DNA of 7,285 nucleotides from Rhodoferax sp. (GTDB lineage Bacteria; Pseudomonadota; Gammaproteobacteria; Burkholderiales; Burkholderiaceae_C). The notes below the pieces were generated by a model that saw only the letters and a program-made list of their open reading frames with translations, did not search any database and was not told the origin of the DNA. Location of the stretch: assembly GCA_028711355.1 (NCBI GenBank), contig JAQTSL010000050.1, positions 8,148 through 15,432 of the forward strand, read 5' to 3'. The position numbers and the translations under genes are program-made. Below are positions 1 to 7,273 of this stretch, in pieces. Every line of letters begins with the position of its first letter. Positions within the stretch are counted from its first letter, which is position 1.

Positions 1-1136
1 TTGGTATGTTTGTCATGATTTCCGGGAGTAATTTTCTGGTGATTTACATGGGCATCGAGCTGCTGACGCTGTCGAGCTATGCGCTGGTAGCACTGCGCCG
101 TGATCATGCCGCAGCAACTGAGGCGGCGATGAAGTACTTTGTGCTCGGCGCGCTGGCCTCTGGCTTTTTGTTGTACGGTATGTCGATGTTGTATGGTGCC
201 ACGGGATCGCTTGATTTGCAGGAAGTTTTCAAGGCCATTCAAGCCGGACAGGTTAAGCATCAGGTACTGGTGTTCGGGCTGGTTTTCATTGTGGCTGGCC
301 TCGCTTTCAAGTTGGGCGTGGTGCCGTTTCATATGTGGATTCCTGATGTCTATCAAGGGGCCCCGACGGTGATCACACTGATGGTCGGCGGTGCGCCCAA
401 ACTGGCTGCGTTTGCCGTCATGATTCGCCTTTTGGTAGAGGGCATGTTGCCCTTGGCGATCGACTGGCAACAGATGCTGATGTTGCTTTCGGTGGCTTCG
501 CTGGCGGTTGGTAACTTGGCCGCCATTGCGCAGACCAATCTGAAACGGATGCTGGCGTTCTCGACCATTTCTCACATGGGTTTCGTGCTGGTCGGGATGC
601 TCAGTGGGGTGGTCAATACAGACGTGAGCGCGGCCGGCAATGGTTACAGCTCGTCCATGTTTTATGTGGTGACTTACGTGCTGACAACCTTGGCCAGTTT
701 TGGCATCATCCTGCTGTTATCACGCGATGGTTTTGAGAGTGAAGAAATTGCTGACTTTGCCGGTTTGAACCAGCGCAGTCCGCTCTATGCAGGCGTCATG
801 GCGCTATGCATGTTCTCGCTGGCTGGCATCCCGCCGATGGTCGGTTTCTATGCCAAGCTGGCGGTGCTTCAGGCGCTGGTGGCGCCAGGCGACGCCTTGC
901 ACATTGCGCTGGCGGTGTATGCGGTCATGATGTCGCTGATTGGTGCGTTCTACTATTTGCGCGTGGTCAAGGTGATGTACTTTGACGCCCCGTCTTCGTC
1001 GGCCCGGCTCACCGCCCCGATGGATGTTCGCGCGGTGCTCAGCCTCAACGGCGCCTTGCTGCTGGTGGTAGGCTTGTTACCGGGCGGCCTGATGGCGCTG
1101 TGTGCAGACGCCATCGTCAAGATGCTGGCCCATTAG
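1..1136 (+). CDS. nuoN: NADH-quinone oxidoreductase subunit N (complex I), 5' partial
   Basis: This is the membrane subunit NuoN of respiratory complex I, one of the three antiporter-like subunits (NuoL/M/N) thought to move protons across the inner membrane as NADH reduces quinone. The frame is already open at the window edge (first whole codon at base 3). About 376 residues are visible against roughly 480-500 for the family, so some 110-120 N-terminal residues are missing; the ATG at base 6 is internal. The rest is very hydrophobic, with many membrane segments. Counting from that ATG, family hallmarks are YMGIELLTLSSYAL with Glu18, FKLGVVPFHMWIPDVYQGAP with Lys102, GAPKLAAF with Lys132, NLKRMLAFSTISHMGF with Lys180, and GIPPMVGFYAKL with Lys284. 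The glutamate and lysines match the buried charged residues that form the proton path in this family. It ends in TAG, 22 bases before the Nudix gene. NuoN is usually the last nuo gene, so nuoM and nuoL probably lie upstream. Identity is near certain. Confidence 0.97.
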   Translation, partial: GMFVMISGSNFLVIYMGIELLTLSSYALVALRRDHAAATEAAMKYFVLGALASGFLLYGMSMLYGATGSLDLQEVFKAIQAGQVKHQVLVFGLVFIVAGLAFKLGVVPFHMWIPDVYQGAPTVITLMVGGAPKLAAFAVMIRLLVEGMLPLAIDWQQMLMLLSVASLAVGNLAAIAQTNLKRMLAFSTISHMGFVLVGMLSGVVNTDVSAAGNGYSSSMFYVVTYVLTTLASFGIILLLSRDGFESEEIADFAGLNQRSPLYAGVMALCMFSLAGIPPMVGFYAKLAVLQALVAPGDALHIALAVYAVMMSLIGAFYYLRVVKVMYFDAPSSSARLTAPMDVRAVLSLNGALLLVVGLLPGGLMALCADAIVKMLAH

Positions 1137-1141
1137 GGGAT

Positions 1142-1147
1142 GCAGAG
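1142..1147 (+). promoter_or_regulatory. Probable ribosome binding site of the Nudix gene
   Basis: GCAGAG lies 11 bases before the ATG at 1159, just after the nuoN stop codon. It is only a moderate Shine-Dalgarno match. It favours 1159 over the in-frame ATG at 1102, which sits inside nuoN. Translational coupling to nuoN could help initiation here. Confidence 0.45.
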
Positions 1148-1158
1148 TTGATCGGTTG

Positions 1159-1755
1159 ATGGCATCTGTGCAAATTGATGGTCATTTACTCGAAACGCAA
1201 CTGAGCAGCGCGGAGCTGTGTCGGGGCAAATTGCTCCAGGTGCGCAGCGATCACGTGTCATTGCCGGGCGGCGGGCAGTCGACGCGCGAATACGTCGTTC
1301 ATCCCGGGGCCGTGATGGTGGTTCCACTGCTGATGGATGAGCTGGGGCAGGTTCGGGTGGTGCTAGAGCGCCAGTTTCGCTATCCATTGCAGCGGGTCAT
1401 GATCGAGTTTCCCGCCGGCAAGCTTGATCCGGGTGAAGCTTGTTTTGATTGTGCCCGTCGCGAACTCGCTGAAGAGACGGGTTACCACGCGCAATACTGG
1501 GCGCACGCTGGGGTCCTGCACCCTTCGATCGCCTATTCCACTGAAGTGATTGATATCTGGTTTGCGCGGGCTTTGACGGCGGGTCCGCCTCATCTGGATC
1601 AGGGTGAGTTGCTGGACATCTTCACTGCCAGCACCGATGAATTGCTGCACTGGAGTCACACCGGTGTCATCACCGACGGCAAGACGCTGACCGCTGCGCT
1701 GTGGCTGCAAAACGTGTTGAGCGGGGCGTGGAAGCTGGACTGGGTGGAGGTCTGA
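1159..1755 (+). CDS. Nudix hydrolase, probable ADP-ribose pyrophosphatase
   Basis: A complete 198-residue cytoplasmic Nudix enzyme. A perfect Nudix box (G-x5-E-x7-REU-x-EE-x-G-U) spans residues 87-109: Gly87, Glu93, Arg101-Glu102-Leu103, Glu105-Glu106 and Gly108-Tyr109; the glutamates bind the catalytic Mg2+. The preceding VLERQFRYPLQRVMIEFPAG segment (68-87) is typical of the ADP-ribose pyrophosphatase group (NudF-like), which splits ADP-ribose into AMP and ribose 5-phosphate. Substrate is inferred from this resemblance; other NDP-sugars are possible. I chose the ATG at 1159 because a GCAGAG ribosome site (1142-1147) sits 11 bases upstream and the family-like N-terminus begins there. The in-frame ATG at 1102 would overlap nuoN by 35 bases and add a poorly conserved-looking, arginine- and cysteine-containing leader. 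The 22-base gap from nuoN suggests co-transcription with the nuo operon. Length is normal for the family and nothing looks broken. Confidence 0.93.
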   Translation: MASVQIDGHLLETQLSSAELCRGKLLQVRSDHVSLPGGGQSTREYVVHPGAVMVVPLLMDELGQVRVVLERQFRYPLQRVMIEFPAGKLDPGEACFDCARRELAEETGYHAQYWAHAGVLHPSIAYSTEVIDIWFARALTAGPPHLDQGELLDIFTASTDELLHWSHTGVITDGKTLTAALWLQNVLSGAWKLDWVEV

Positions 1756-1763
1756 AGTTCGTT

Positions 1764-1799
1764 CGGGACAGAGCTGAAGGTCTGTCCCGCAAGTCTTTT
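1764..1799 (+). terminator. Possible weak terminator after the nuoN-Nudix unit
   Basis: The 9-bp G+C-rich hairpin of the first repeat copy begins 8 bases after the Nudix stop codon and is followed by CAAGTCTTTT. The T run starts several bases after the stem instead of directly behind it, so this is not a textbook intrinsic terminator. It could still slow or end transcription, or stabilise the 3' end of the message. Confidence 0.3.
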
Positions 1800-1840
1800 A
1801 TCAGTTGAGGACAGAGCTGAAGGTCTGTCCCGCAAGTCTT
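1764..1840. repeat. Tandem pair of palindromic (REP-like) repeats
   Basis: Two exact 32-base copies lie at 1766-1797 and 1809-1840, separated by 11 bases (period 43). Each contains an inverted repeat with loop GCTGAAGG. In the first copy the stem is CGGGACAGA (1764-1772) pairing with TCTGTCCCG (1781-1789), 9 bp. In the second it is GGACAGA (1809-1815) with TCTGTCC (1824-1830), 7 bp. Both are followed by GCAAGTCTT or CAAGTCTT, and the first runs on into TTTTA. The arrangement resembles the dispersed extragenic palindromes (REP/BIME-like) found between genes in many proteobacteria. The position after the Nudix stop codon also fits mRNA 3'-end protection or weak termination. No REP-associated transposase gene is present in the window. 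The repeat and its symmetry are seen directly; the class is inferred. Confidence 0.8.
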
Positions 1841-1913
1841 ATGTATAGCCTTGCAGGTACCGGTCGTGCAGTATGTTTGTTTTGCATAACCCGATGAATC
1901 GCCTCTGACGCAG

Positions 1914-1942
1914 CGTGCAGCGGCGACACTGCTTCCTAGAAT
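1914..1942 (+). promoter_or_regulatory. Weak sigma-70 promoter candidate for the glutamate dehydrogenase gene
   Basis: TAGAAT at 1937-1942 matches five of six bases of the -10 consensus and would start transcription near 1949, giving a leader of about 27 bases. The expected -35 position (about 1914-1919, CGTGCA) is a poor match, so an activator would probably be needed if this is real. A 6-bp inverted repeat, CGGCGA (1921-1926) and TCGCCG (1942-1947), flanks the -10 and could be an operator or chance. An alternative pair, TTGCAG (1851-1856) with TATGTT (1872-1877), has a short 15-base spacer. Confidence 0.3.
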
Positions 1943-1965
1943 CGCCGGCATTCAAAAGCACTCTC

Positions 1966-1969
1966 GGAG
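1966..1969 (+). promoter_or_regulatory. Ribosome binding site of the glutamate dehydrogenase gene
   Basis: GGAG at 1966-1969 sits 6 bases before the ATG at 1976, an ideal Shine-Dalgarno spacing. This fixes the start of the long reading frame. Confidence 0.8.
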
Positions 1970-1975
1970 ATTTTT

Positions 1976-4900
1976 ATGCCTCAAGCTATTCTGACCGCTT
2001 TGCGTCATCACACCTTGCAAGTTTCTGCTGAAGGTGGGGCGCCGTTGGCAGACTTCATTTGCTGTTACTTTGAGGGTGCCGACCCGCAGGAACTGGAGAC
2101 CCGCGGTGTTGACGTGCTGGTAGCGATGGCAAGCGCCCATCTGCGCTTGCTTGATTTGCCAGCGGATGCTGGCGGAGCGCAGATTCGGGTGTTCAATCCG
2201 AGCGTGGCAGAGGACGGTTTCAGCAGCGAACACACTGTCATTCAAATCGTGCACAACGATATGCCCTTTCTGGTTGACTCCGTCACCATGGCGGTCAATC
2301 GTTCTGGTCGGGTCGCGCACTGGATCGTGCATCCACTGCTGGTGGTCGGGCGTGATAGCGCTGGCATAGTGCGCAATGCTGTTACCGCGAGCGCGAAGCT
2401 CGCAGCCGGTGCGCACGTGCAGTCTTTCATCATGGTGCAATGCGACTGCATTGCGCTGGCGTCAGAGCGACAGGCGCTGGCTGATGAACTGGCACGGGTG
2501 CTGCTGGATGTTCGGGCGGCCGTATCAGACTGGTCAACCATGTTGGCACGTTTGCAGGAGGTGTGTGAAGAATGTGAGCATCTGCCGCAGCCTTCACCGG
2601 GACAGATCGAGGGTGTGGCTTTTTTGCGTTGGCTCAGGCAGCAGCACTTCACCTTTCTGGGGGCGCGTGATTACACGCTCAGGCGTCAGGCTGACGCGGT
2701 TGAACTTGAGGCGGTTGCAGGCTCCGGTCTGGGCCTTTTGCGCGGTCAGGCGCAAACGCCAGCCAGTCTGTTGCCACAAGATGCGTTTGACTTTTTGGAG
2801 TCTGATCAATTGGTGCTGGTCACTAAGGCGATGACCCGTTCGACCGTGCATCGCCCGGCCTGGTTGGACTACCTGGCCGTCAAGCGCTTTGACGGCGTTG
2901 GCAAGGTGGTTGGTGAAACCCGCTTTCTGGGACTCTACACGTCCAAGGCTTACGCCGCACCGGTGATGGAAATTCCCCAAGTTCGCCGCCACGCTGAAGC
3001 GGTCATGGCTGCCGCTGCTGTCGTGCCTGATAGCCACGCTGCCAAGTCGCTCCAGGCGATTCTGGCCGCCTATCCGCGTGACGAATTGATGCAAACCGAT
3101 ACGGTCACCCTGATTGACCACACCATCGGCATCCTGCGCTTGCAGGAGCACCAGCGTACGCGGGTTTTCTTGCGCCGTGATCCATTCGGACGCTTCACCT
3201 CGGCGCTGGTATTTGTGCCACGTGATCGCTACAACACCGAACTGCGCAGCAGGATCGGTGACGAATTGATGCGGGCGCTGGACGGGCAGTCGGTGGAATA
3301 CACACCCATGCTCACCGACCAGCCATTGGCACGTATTCATTACTTGATCCGTTCGCGGCAACAGGCGCCGCTAGACTATGACGCGGGCGCGCTGCAGGCA
3401 CGCATTGCCAGTCTGGCCAGACGCTGGGAAGACGACTGCAAGCAGGCCTTGCTGCATAGCCTGGGAGAGTCGGCCGGTCTGGTACTGTCGAACCGGTTTG
3501 CCAATGCTTTTTCCGCAGCCTATCGCGAGGATTTCGCTGGGCTGGTCGCGGCAGAAGATGCACAGGCGCTGGCCAGGCTTTCTGCGCAGGATGGCATGGC
3601 GGTCAGGTTGTACCGACCGCTGAACGCGTCGGCTGGGGCGGTTCGGCTCAAGATTTATAACACCTCAAAGGTGGCATTGTCAGATTCGCTTCCGGTGCTG
3701 GAGCGCATGGGTGCGCGGGTACTGGACGAACAACCGTACAAGATATCGCCGGACAGTGGCCAGAGCTTGTGGATTCATGACCTGGGGCTACAGTTGCCAG
3801 CGCAAGTGGTCTTTTCATCGATCAAGGACCGCTTTGAAGCGCTGTTTTTGCAAGTCTGGTGTGCTCAGGTGGACAGTGATGACCTGAACCGCCTGCTGCT
3901 GACTACCGAGCTGGATGCGCGTGCCATTTCTGTCCTGCGCGCCTATACCCGGTACTTCAAGCAACTGGGCTTTGCCTTCAGCCAGACCTACATCGAGTCC
4001 ACCTTGTGCAAGAACGCGGCCATCACGCAGTTGCTCTACCGGCTCTTCGAGTTGCGCTTTGGCCCGGTGTTGCAGGGTGAACGTGCAGCACAGTTGCAGA
4101 CCTTGGCAACACAAATAGAGTCTGCACTGAGTGCAGTAACCAGCCTGGAAGAAGACCGCGTGCTACGTCAGTTTTATCTCAGCATTCAGGCGACCGTGCG
4201 CACCAACGTCTGGCAAAAGGCAGCGTCGGGTCTGGCCAAGCCGTATCTGAGTTTCAAATTCAATCCGCGCGAAATGCCGGGTGTGCCAGAACCCAAACCA
4301 ATGGCCGAAATCTGGGTTTATGCGCCACGCTTTGAGGCGGTTCATTTGCGCAACGGCAAAGTGGCGCGTGGTGGCATCCGCTGGTCAGACCGGCACGAAG
4401 ACTTCCGCACCGAAATTCTCGGGCTGGTCAAAGCTCAGCATGTTAAAAACACGGTCATTGTGCCGGTCGGCTCGAAAGGCGGTTTTGTGTTGAAGCGAGC
4501 CCCCAACCCGGCCGAGCGGGACGCCTGGATGGCTGAGGGTATTGCTTGCTACCGGCTGTTTTTGTCTGGCCTGCTCGATCTGACCGATAACCTGGTACAT
4601 GGCCTGGTGACGCCGCCGGTCGACGTGGTACGCCATGACTTGGACGATCCTTACTTGGTTGTGGCGGCCGACAAAGGGACGGCCAGCTTTTCGGATATTG
4701 CCAACGCGGTATCGGCCGAGTACGGTTACTGGCTGGGTGACGCGTTCGCTTCAGGCGGCTCGGTCGGTTATGACCATAAGAAAATGGGCATCACCGCGCG
4801 GGGTGCCTGGGAATCGAGCAAGCGGCATTTTCGCGCTCTGGGCCTGACTACACAGAGCACGCGATTTACCGTGATGGGCATTGGCGACATGTCTGGTGAC

Positions 4901-6733
4901 GTCTTTGGTAATGGGATGCTGTTGTCCGAGCATATTGCCTTGGTGGCCGCGTTTGATCACCGGCATATTTTTATTGATCCAAATCCAGATGTGGCGATCA
5001 GTTTTGCCGAACGCAAGCGTTTGTTCCATTTGCCACGGTCCAGTTGGGATGATTACGATATACATCTGATTTCTGACGGTGGTGGGGTCTATCCGCGTTC
5101 GGCCAAATCGATTCACTTGTCGGCATCGGCGCAGCAGGCGTTGGGCATTGATGTCGCTGAGCTGGCGCCCAACGAATTGCTCAATGCCTTGCTCAAGGCG
5201 CCGGTTGACCTGATCTATAACGGTGGCATTGGCACCTATGTCAAGGCCACGTTCGAAAGTCACGCCCAAGTTGGAGACAAGGCCGGCGATGCCTTCAGGG
5301 TCGATGGTCAGCAGCTTCGCTGCAAAGTGCTGGTCGAAGGTGGTAATCTGGGCTGCACCCAAAATGGTCGCATCGAGTTTGCCCAGCAGGGTGGCCTGAT
5401 TTACACCGACGCCATCGACAATTCCGCCGGGGTGGACTGTTCAGACCATGAGGTCAACATCAAGATTTTGCTCGACCGCGTGGTCGAGACGGGCGACATG
5501 ACGCTCAAGCAGCGCAATGACCTGCTGGCATCAATGACCGATGAAGTCGGCCAGTTGGTGCTGACCGACAACTACTACCAGACGCAGGCGCTTGATGTTG
5601 CGTGTCATCGTCCCTGGTATTTCCTGGACGGTCAACAGCGGCTGATGCAGTGGCTTGAAGGCGCCGGACGGCTTGATCGGGCAATTGAGTTTTTGCCTTC
5701 GGACGATGAAATTGCGCGTCGGCGTAGTCAAAAAAGGGGTCTGACCGCGCCAGAAAACGCGGTATTGCTGGCCTATGCCAAGATTTCTGTCTTTGATGAT
5801 CTGGTCGCCAGCGACCTGCCCGACGACCCGTACTTCAACCGGGCGTTGACGGCCTACTTTCCCAGCGCCCTGTCTGGGCGATTTGATGACGCCATCGCAC
5901 ACCATCCGCTCAAACGCGAGATCGTGGCCACGGTCGTTGCCAATACCTTGGTCAACCGCATGGGTTCGACTTTTGTCAACTTTCTGGCGGCTGAGGCGGT
6001 TGCCAAAACTGCCGACGTGGTGCGTGCTTATACGCTTGCGCGGGAAATTTTTGAGCTGGAGCCCTTGTGGGATCAGATCGATGCGCTTGACCACAGTGTT
6101 TCCAGCGCACTACAGTTGGATCTGTTGATCAAACTCATGGCCATTGCCCAGCGAGCCTCGCGTTGGATGTTGCGTTGGCGCAGCAAGGCTTCCGACCTGC
6201 CCAGCCTGATTGCGCGCTATCAACCCGGCGCGCGCGAGTTGCGCTCCCATCTGGCCGACTGGCTGCCGGCGCACGCCATGGATAACTGGCAGGCCGCTGC
6301 GTATCAACTGGAACAGGGTGGCGTCGATGCCAACCTGGCGCGGCAATTGACGGCACTTGAATTTTTGTTCCCGGTACTGGACCTGGTTGACTTGAGTGAA
6401 AACGTCCAGACCACGCTGGAGCAGGCCGCACGCGCCTATTTTGAGGTCGATGGCATCCTGGGCTTGCTGGCCTGGCGCGTGCAGATCAACCGTTTGCCGA
6501 CCGACACCCTGTGGCAAACCCAGGCCCGCGGCAGCGCCAGGGATGACGTCTATGCCATTGCCAGTCAAATCACCCAGACTGTGTTGACGCGTTATCGTGA
6601 TGTGCCAGATTGGGCAACGCAAAATGTCAGCCAAGTGGACAGGCTGTGCAAACTGCTGCAAACCATCGGTGGCCAAAGTGCCGACCTGGCACCAATTTCG
6701 GTGGCGTTACGGCAATTGCGGCATCTGGTTTGA
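1976..6733 (+). CDS. gdhB: NAD-specific glutamate dehydrogenase, large 180-kDa class
   Basis: This 1585-residue cytoplasmic enzyme should catalyse L-glutamate + NAD+ + water to 2-oxoglutarate + ammonium + NADH, feeding amino-acid carbon into the TCA cycle. It belongs to the large bacterial class known from Streptomyces clavuligerus and Pseudomonas aeruginosa GdhB (about 1600-1650 residues), so length is normal. Visible parts in order: a first ACT-like module with HNDMPFLVDSVTM (93-105); FLRWLRQQHFTFLG (216-229); a second module around 394-460; a third around 541-610; the catalytic core with RGGIRWSDR (798-806) and PVGSKGG (830-836), where Lys834 is the probable catalytic lysine; DKGT (899-902), whose Asp899 may be the catalytic aspartate; a nucleotide-binding GIGDMSG (968-974); DPNPD (1001-1005); YNGGIGTY (1081-1088); VEGGNLG (1120-1126); NSAGVDCSDHEVN (1149-1161); then a mostly helical C-terminal domain. 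Allosteric control by amino acids through the ACT-like part is known for relatives and inferred here. No frameshift or missing motif was seen. The gene faces the convergent 6764-7273 gene across 30 bases. Confidence 0.96.
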   Translation: MPQAILTALRHHTLQVSAEGGAPLADFICCYFEGADPQELETRGVDVLVAMASAHLRLLDLPADAGGAQIRVFNPSVAEDGFSSEHTVIQIVHNDMPFLVDSVTMAVNRSGRVAHWIVHPLLVVGRDSAGIVRNAVTASAKLAAGAHVQSFIMVQCDCIALASERQALADELARVLLDVRAAVSDWSTMLARLQEVCEECEHLPQPSPGQIEGVAFLRWLRQQHFTFLGARDYTLRRQADAVELEAVAGSGLGLLRGQAQTPASLLPQDAFDFLESDQLVLVTKAMTRSTVHRPAWLDYLAVKRFDGVGKVVGETRFLGLYTSKAYAAPVMEIPQVRRHAEAVMAAAAVVPDSHAAKSLQAILAAYPRDELMQTDTVTLIDHTIGILRLQEHQRTRVFLRRDPFGRFTSALVFVPRDRYNTELRSRIGDELMRALDGQSVEYTPMLTDQPLARIHYLIRSRQQAPLDYDAGALQARIASLARRWEDDCKQALLHSLGESAGLVLSNRFANAFSAAYREDFAGLVAAEDAQALARLSAQDGMAVRLYRPLNASAGAVRLKIYNTSKVALSDSLPVLERMGARVLDEQPYKISPDSGQSLWIHDLGLQLPAQVVFSSIKDRFEALFLQVWCAQVDSDDLNRLLLTTELDARAISVLRAYTRYFKQLGFAFSQTYIESTLCKNAAITQLLYRLFELRFGPVLQGERAAQLQTLATQIESALSAVTSLEEDRVLRQFYLSIQATVRTNVWQKAASGLAKPYLSFKFNPREMPGVPEPKPMAEIWVYAPRFEAVHLRNGKVARGGIRWSDRHEDFRTEILGLVKAQHVKNTVIVPVGSKGGFVLKRAPNPAERDAWMAEGIACYRLFLSGLLDLTDNLVHGLVTPPVDVVRHDLDDPYLVVAADKGTASFSDIANAVSAEYGYWLGDAFASGGSVGYDHKKMGITARGAWESSKRHFRALGLTTQSTRFTVMGIGDMSGDVFGNGMLLSEHIALVAAFDHRHIFIDPNPDVAISFAERKRLFHLPRSSWDDYDIHLISDGGGVYPRSAKSIHLSASAQQALGIDVAELAPNELLNALLKAPVDLIYNGGIGTYVKATFESHAQVGDKAGDAFRVDGQQLRCKVLVEGGNLGCTQNGRIEFAQQGGLIYTDAIDNSAGVDCSDHEVNIKILLDRVVETGDMTLKQRNDLLASMTDEVGQLVLTDNYYQTQALDVACHRPWYFLDGQQRLMQWLEGAGRLDRAIEFLPSDDEIARRRSQKRGLTAPENAVLLAYAKISVFDDLVASDLPDDPYFNRALTAYFPSALSGRFDDAIAHHPLKREIVATVVANTLVNRMGSTFVNFLAAEAVAKTADVVRAYTLAREIFELEPLWDQIDALDHSVSSALQLDLLIKLMAIAQRASRWMLRWRSKASDLPSLIARYQPGARELRSHLADWLPAHAMDNWQAAAYQLEQGGVDANLARQLTALEFLFPVLDLVDLSENVQTTLEQAARAYFEVDGILGLLAWRVQINRLPTDTLWQTQARGSARDDVYAIASQITQTVLTRYRDVPDWATQNVSQVDRLCKLLQTIGGQSADLAPISVALRQLRHLV

Positions 6734-6763
6734 TGGTGAGCGACAGACTGTAACTTGTTTGTG

Positions 6764-7273
6764 TCAAACGGACTGGTCGAGCAGGAGTCCCGTGGTCGGG
6801 GGTGACGTGACGACAATCTGCGAGGCGTAGCGTTGCGCTACCGGTGGGCTTGCCCCTTGGGTTGACCAGTGGATGTTGGCAGCTTCAAATAGGCCTGACT
6901 TGACGACGTTCTTTTGTTGGCCAGACAGGTTCATTGCAAAAATGGGCTGTGCTGCGTTGAAGACTGCGCCTAGGGTGTTCAGGTAGGTTGGCTCAACTAT
7001 TTTGGGTTCGGTAGTCGTCTGACTGACGGAGCTTTCGTCAGGTCTTGCGTCGGTCGTCGCTGGTCTGGGTGTGACCCTGGTGCTGTGCTGCATGTTTTGT
7101 ACACGCCCCTGCGCCTGCTGTGCCACCTGTTCCTGCGCGCTAAGCTGCTGGCGCAAATCGTCAGCGTAGGCTTGGGCCTGGTCTGCCTCGCGGCGTGCTT
7201 GATCCAGGCGTGAGCGCATCAGCGTCGCCTGCATGGAAGGTGTGGCACTGCTGACCGCGACTAGGCGAGCCAT
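6764..7273 (-). CDS. Uncharacterised protein with N-terminal coiled coil
   Basis: I do not recognise this 169-residue protein. Residues 14-62 are rich in Ala, Gln, Arg and Glu with heptad-like spacing (for example RSRLDQARREADQAQAYADD) and should form a coiled coil. Residues 64-92 are a Pro/Thr/Ser-rich linker. Residues 97-155 look like a small folded segment (YLNTLGAVFNAAQPIFAMN, then FEAANIHW). There is no signal peptide, clear membrane segment or cysteine. The chosen ATG (complement of 7271-7273) is preceded by GAAG, 8 bases away, a modest ribosome site. However, the frame stays open through the last 12 bases, so a start beyond the window is possible. The gene converges on the glutamate dehydrogenase gene with a 30-base gap. 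The structured composition, and the lack of a sensible competing frame after 6733, argue for a real gene. A scaffold or cell-envelope/partner-binding role is possible but unsupported. Confidence 0.72.
   Translation of the reverse strand: MARLVAVSSATPSMQATLMRSRLDQARREADQAQAYADDLRQQLSAQEQVAQQAQGRVQNMQHSTRVTPRPATTDARPDESSVSQTTTEPKIVEPTYLNTLGAVFNAAQPIFAMNLSGQQKNVVKSGLFEAANIHWSTQGASPPVAQRYASQIVVTSPPTTGLLLDQSV

Noticed and set aside
1140..1151. A three-codon mini-frame (ATG CAG AGT TGA) between nuoN and the Nudix gene
   Set aside because: It is too short to judge, and its bases double as the probable ribosome site of the Nudix gene.
1102..1158. Longer Nudix protein starting at the in-frame ATG at 1102
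   Set aside because: It would overlap nuoN by 35 bases, has no good ribosome site, and adds 19 residues unlike the family's N-terminus.
1764..1840. A minimal CRISPR array
   Set aside because: There are only two copies with an 11-base separation, far below normal spacer length, and no cas genes nearby.
1952..2440. A 162-codon minus-strand frame covering the dehydrogenase start and its ribosome site
   Set aside because: It conflicts with a clear ribosome site, start and conserved N-terminal motifs on the plus strand; its histidine- and arginine-rich translation resembles no known protein.
2594..3361. A 255-codon open frame on the minus strand inside the glutamate dehydrogenase gene
   Set aside because: It lies wholly opposite a well-supported conserved gene in G+C-rich DNA, where long antisense frames are common, and its translation shows no recognisable domain.
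4751..5362. A 203-codon minus-strand open frame opposite the catalytic core of the dehydrogenase
   Set aside because: It is a shadow of the strongly conserved plus-strand motifs; no ribosome site or family resemblance was seen.
5531..6676. Two minus-strand open frames (187 and 188 codons) opposite the C-terminal part of the dehydrogenase
   Set aside because: Both are antisense to an intact conserved frame and have compositions expected of shadow translations.
6734..6763. A bidirectional terminator between the convergent genes
   Set aside because: Only scattered 4-base complementarity (GACA with TGTC) is present, with no convincing stem or T-run.
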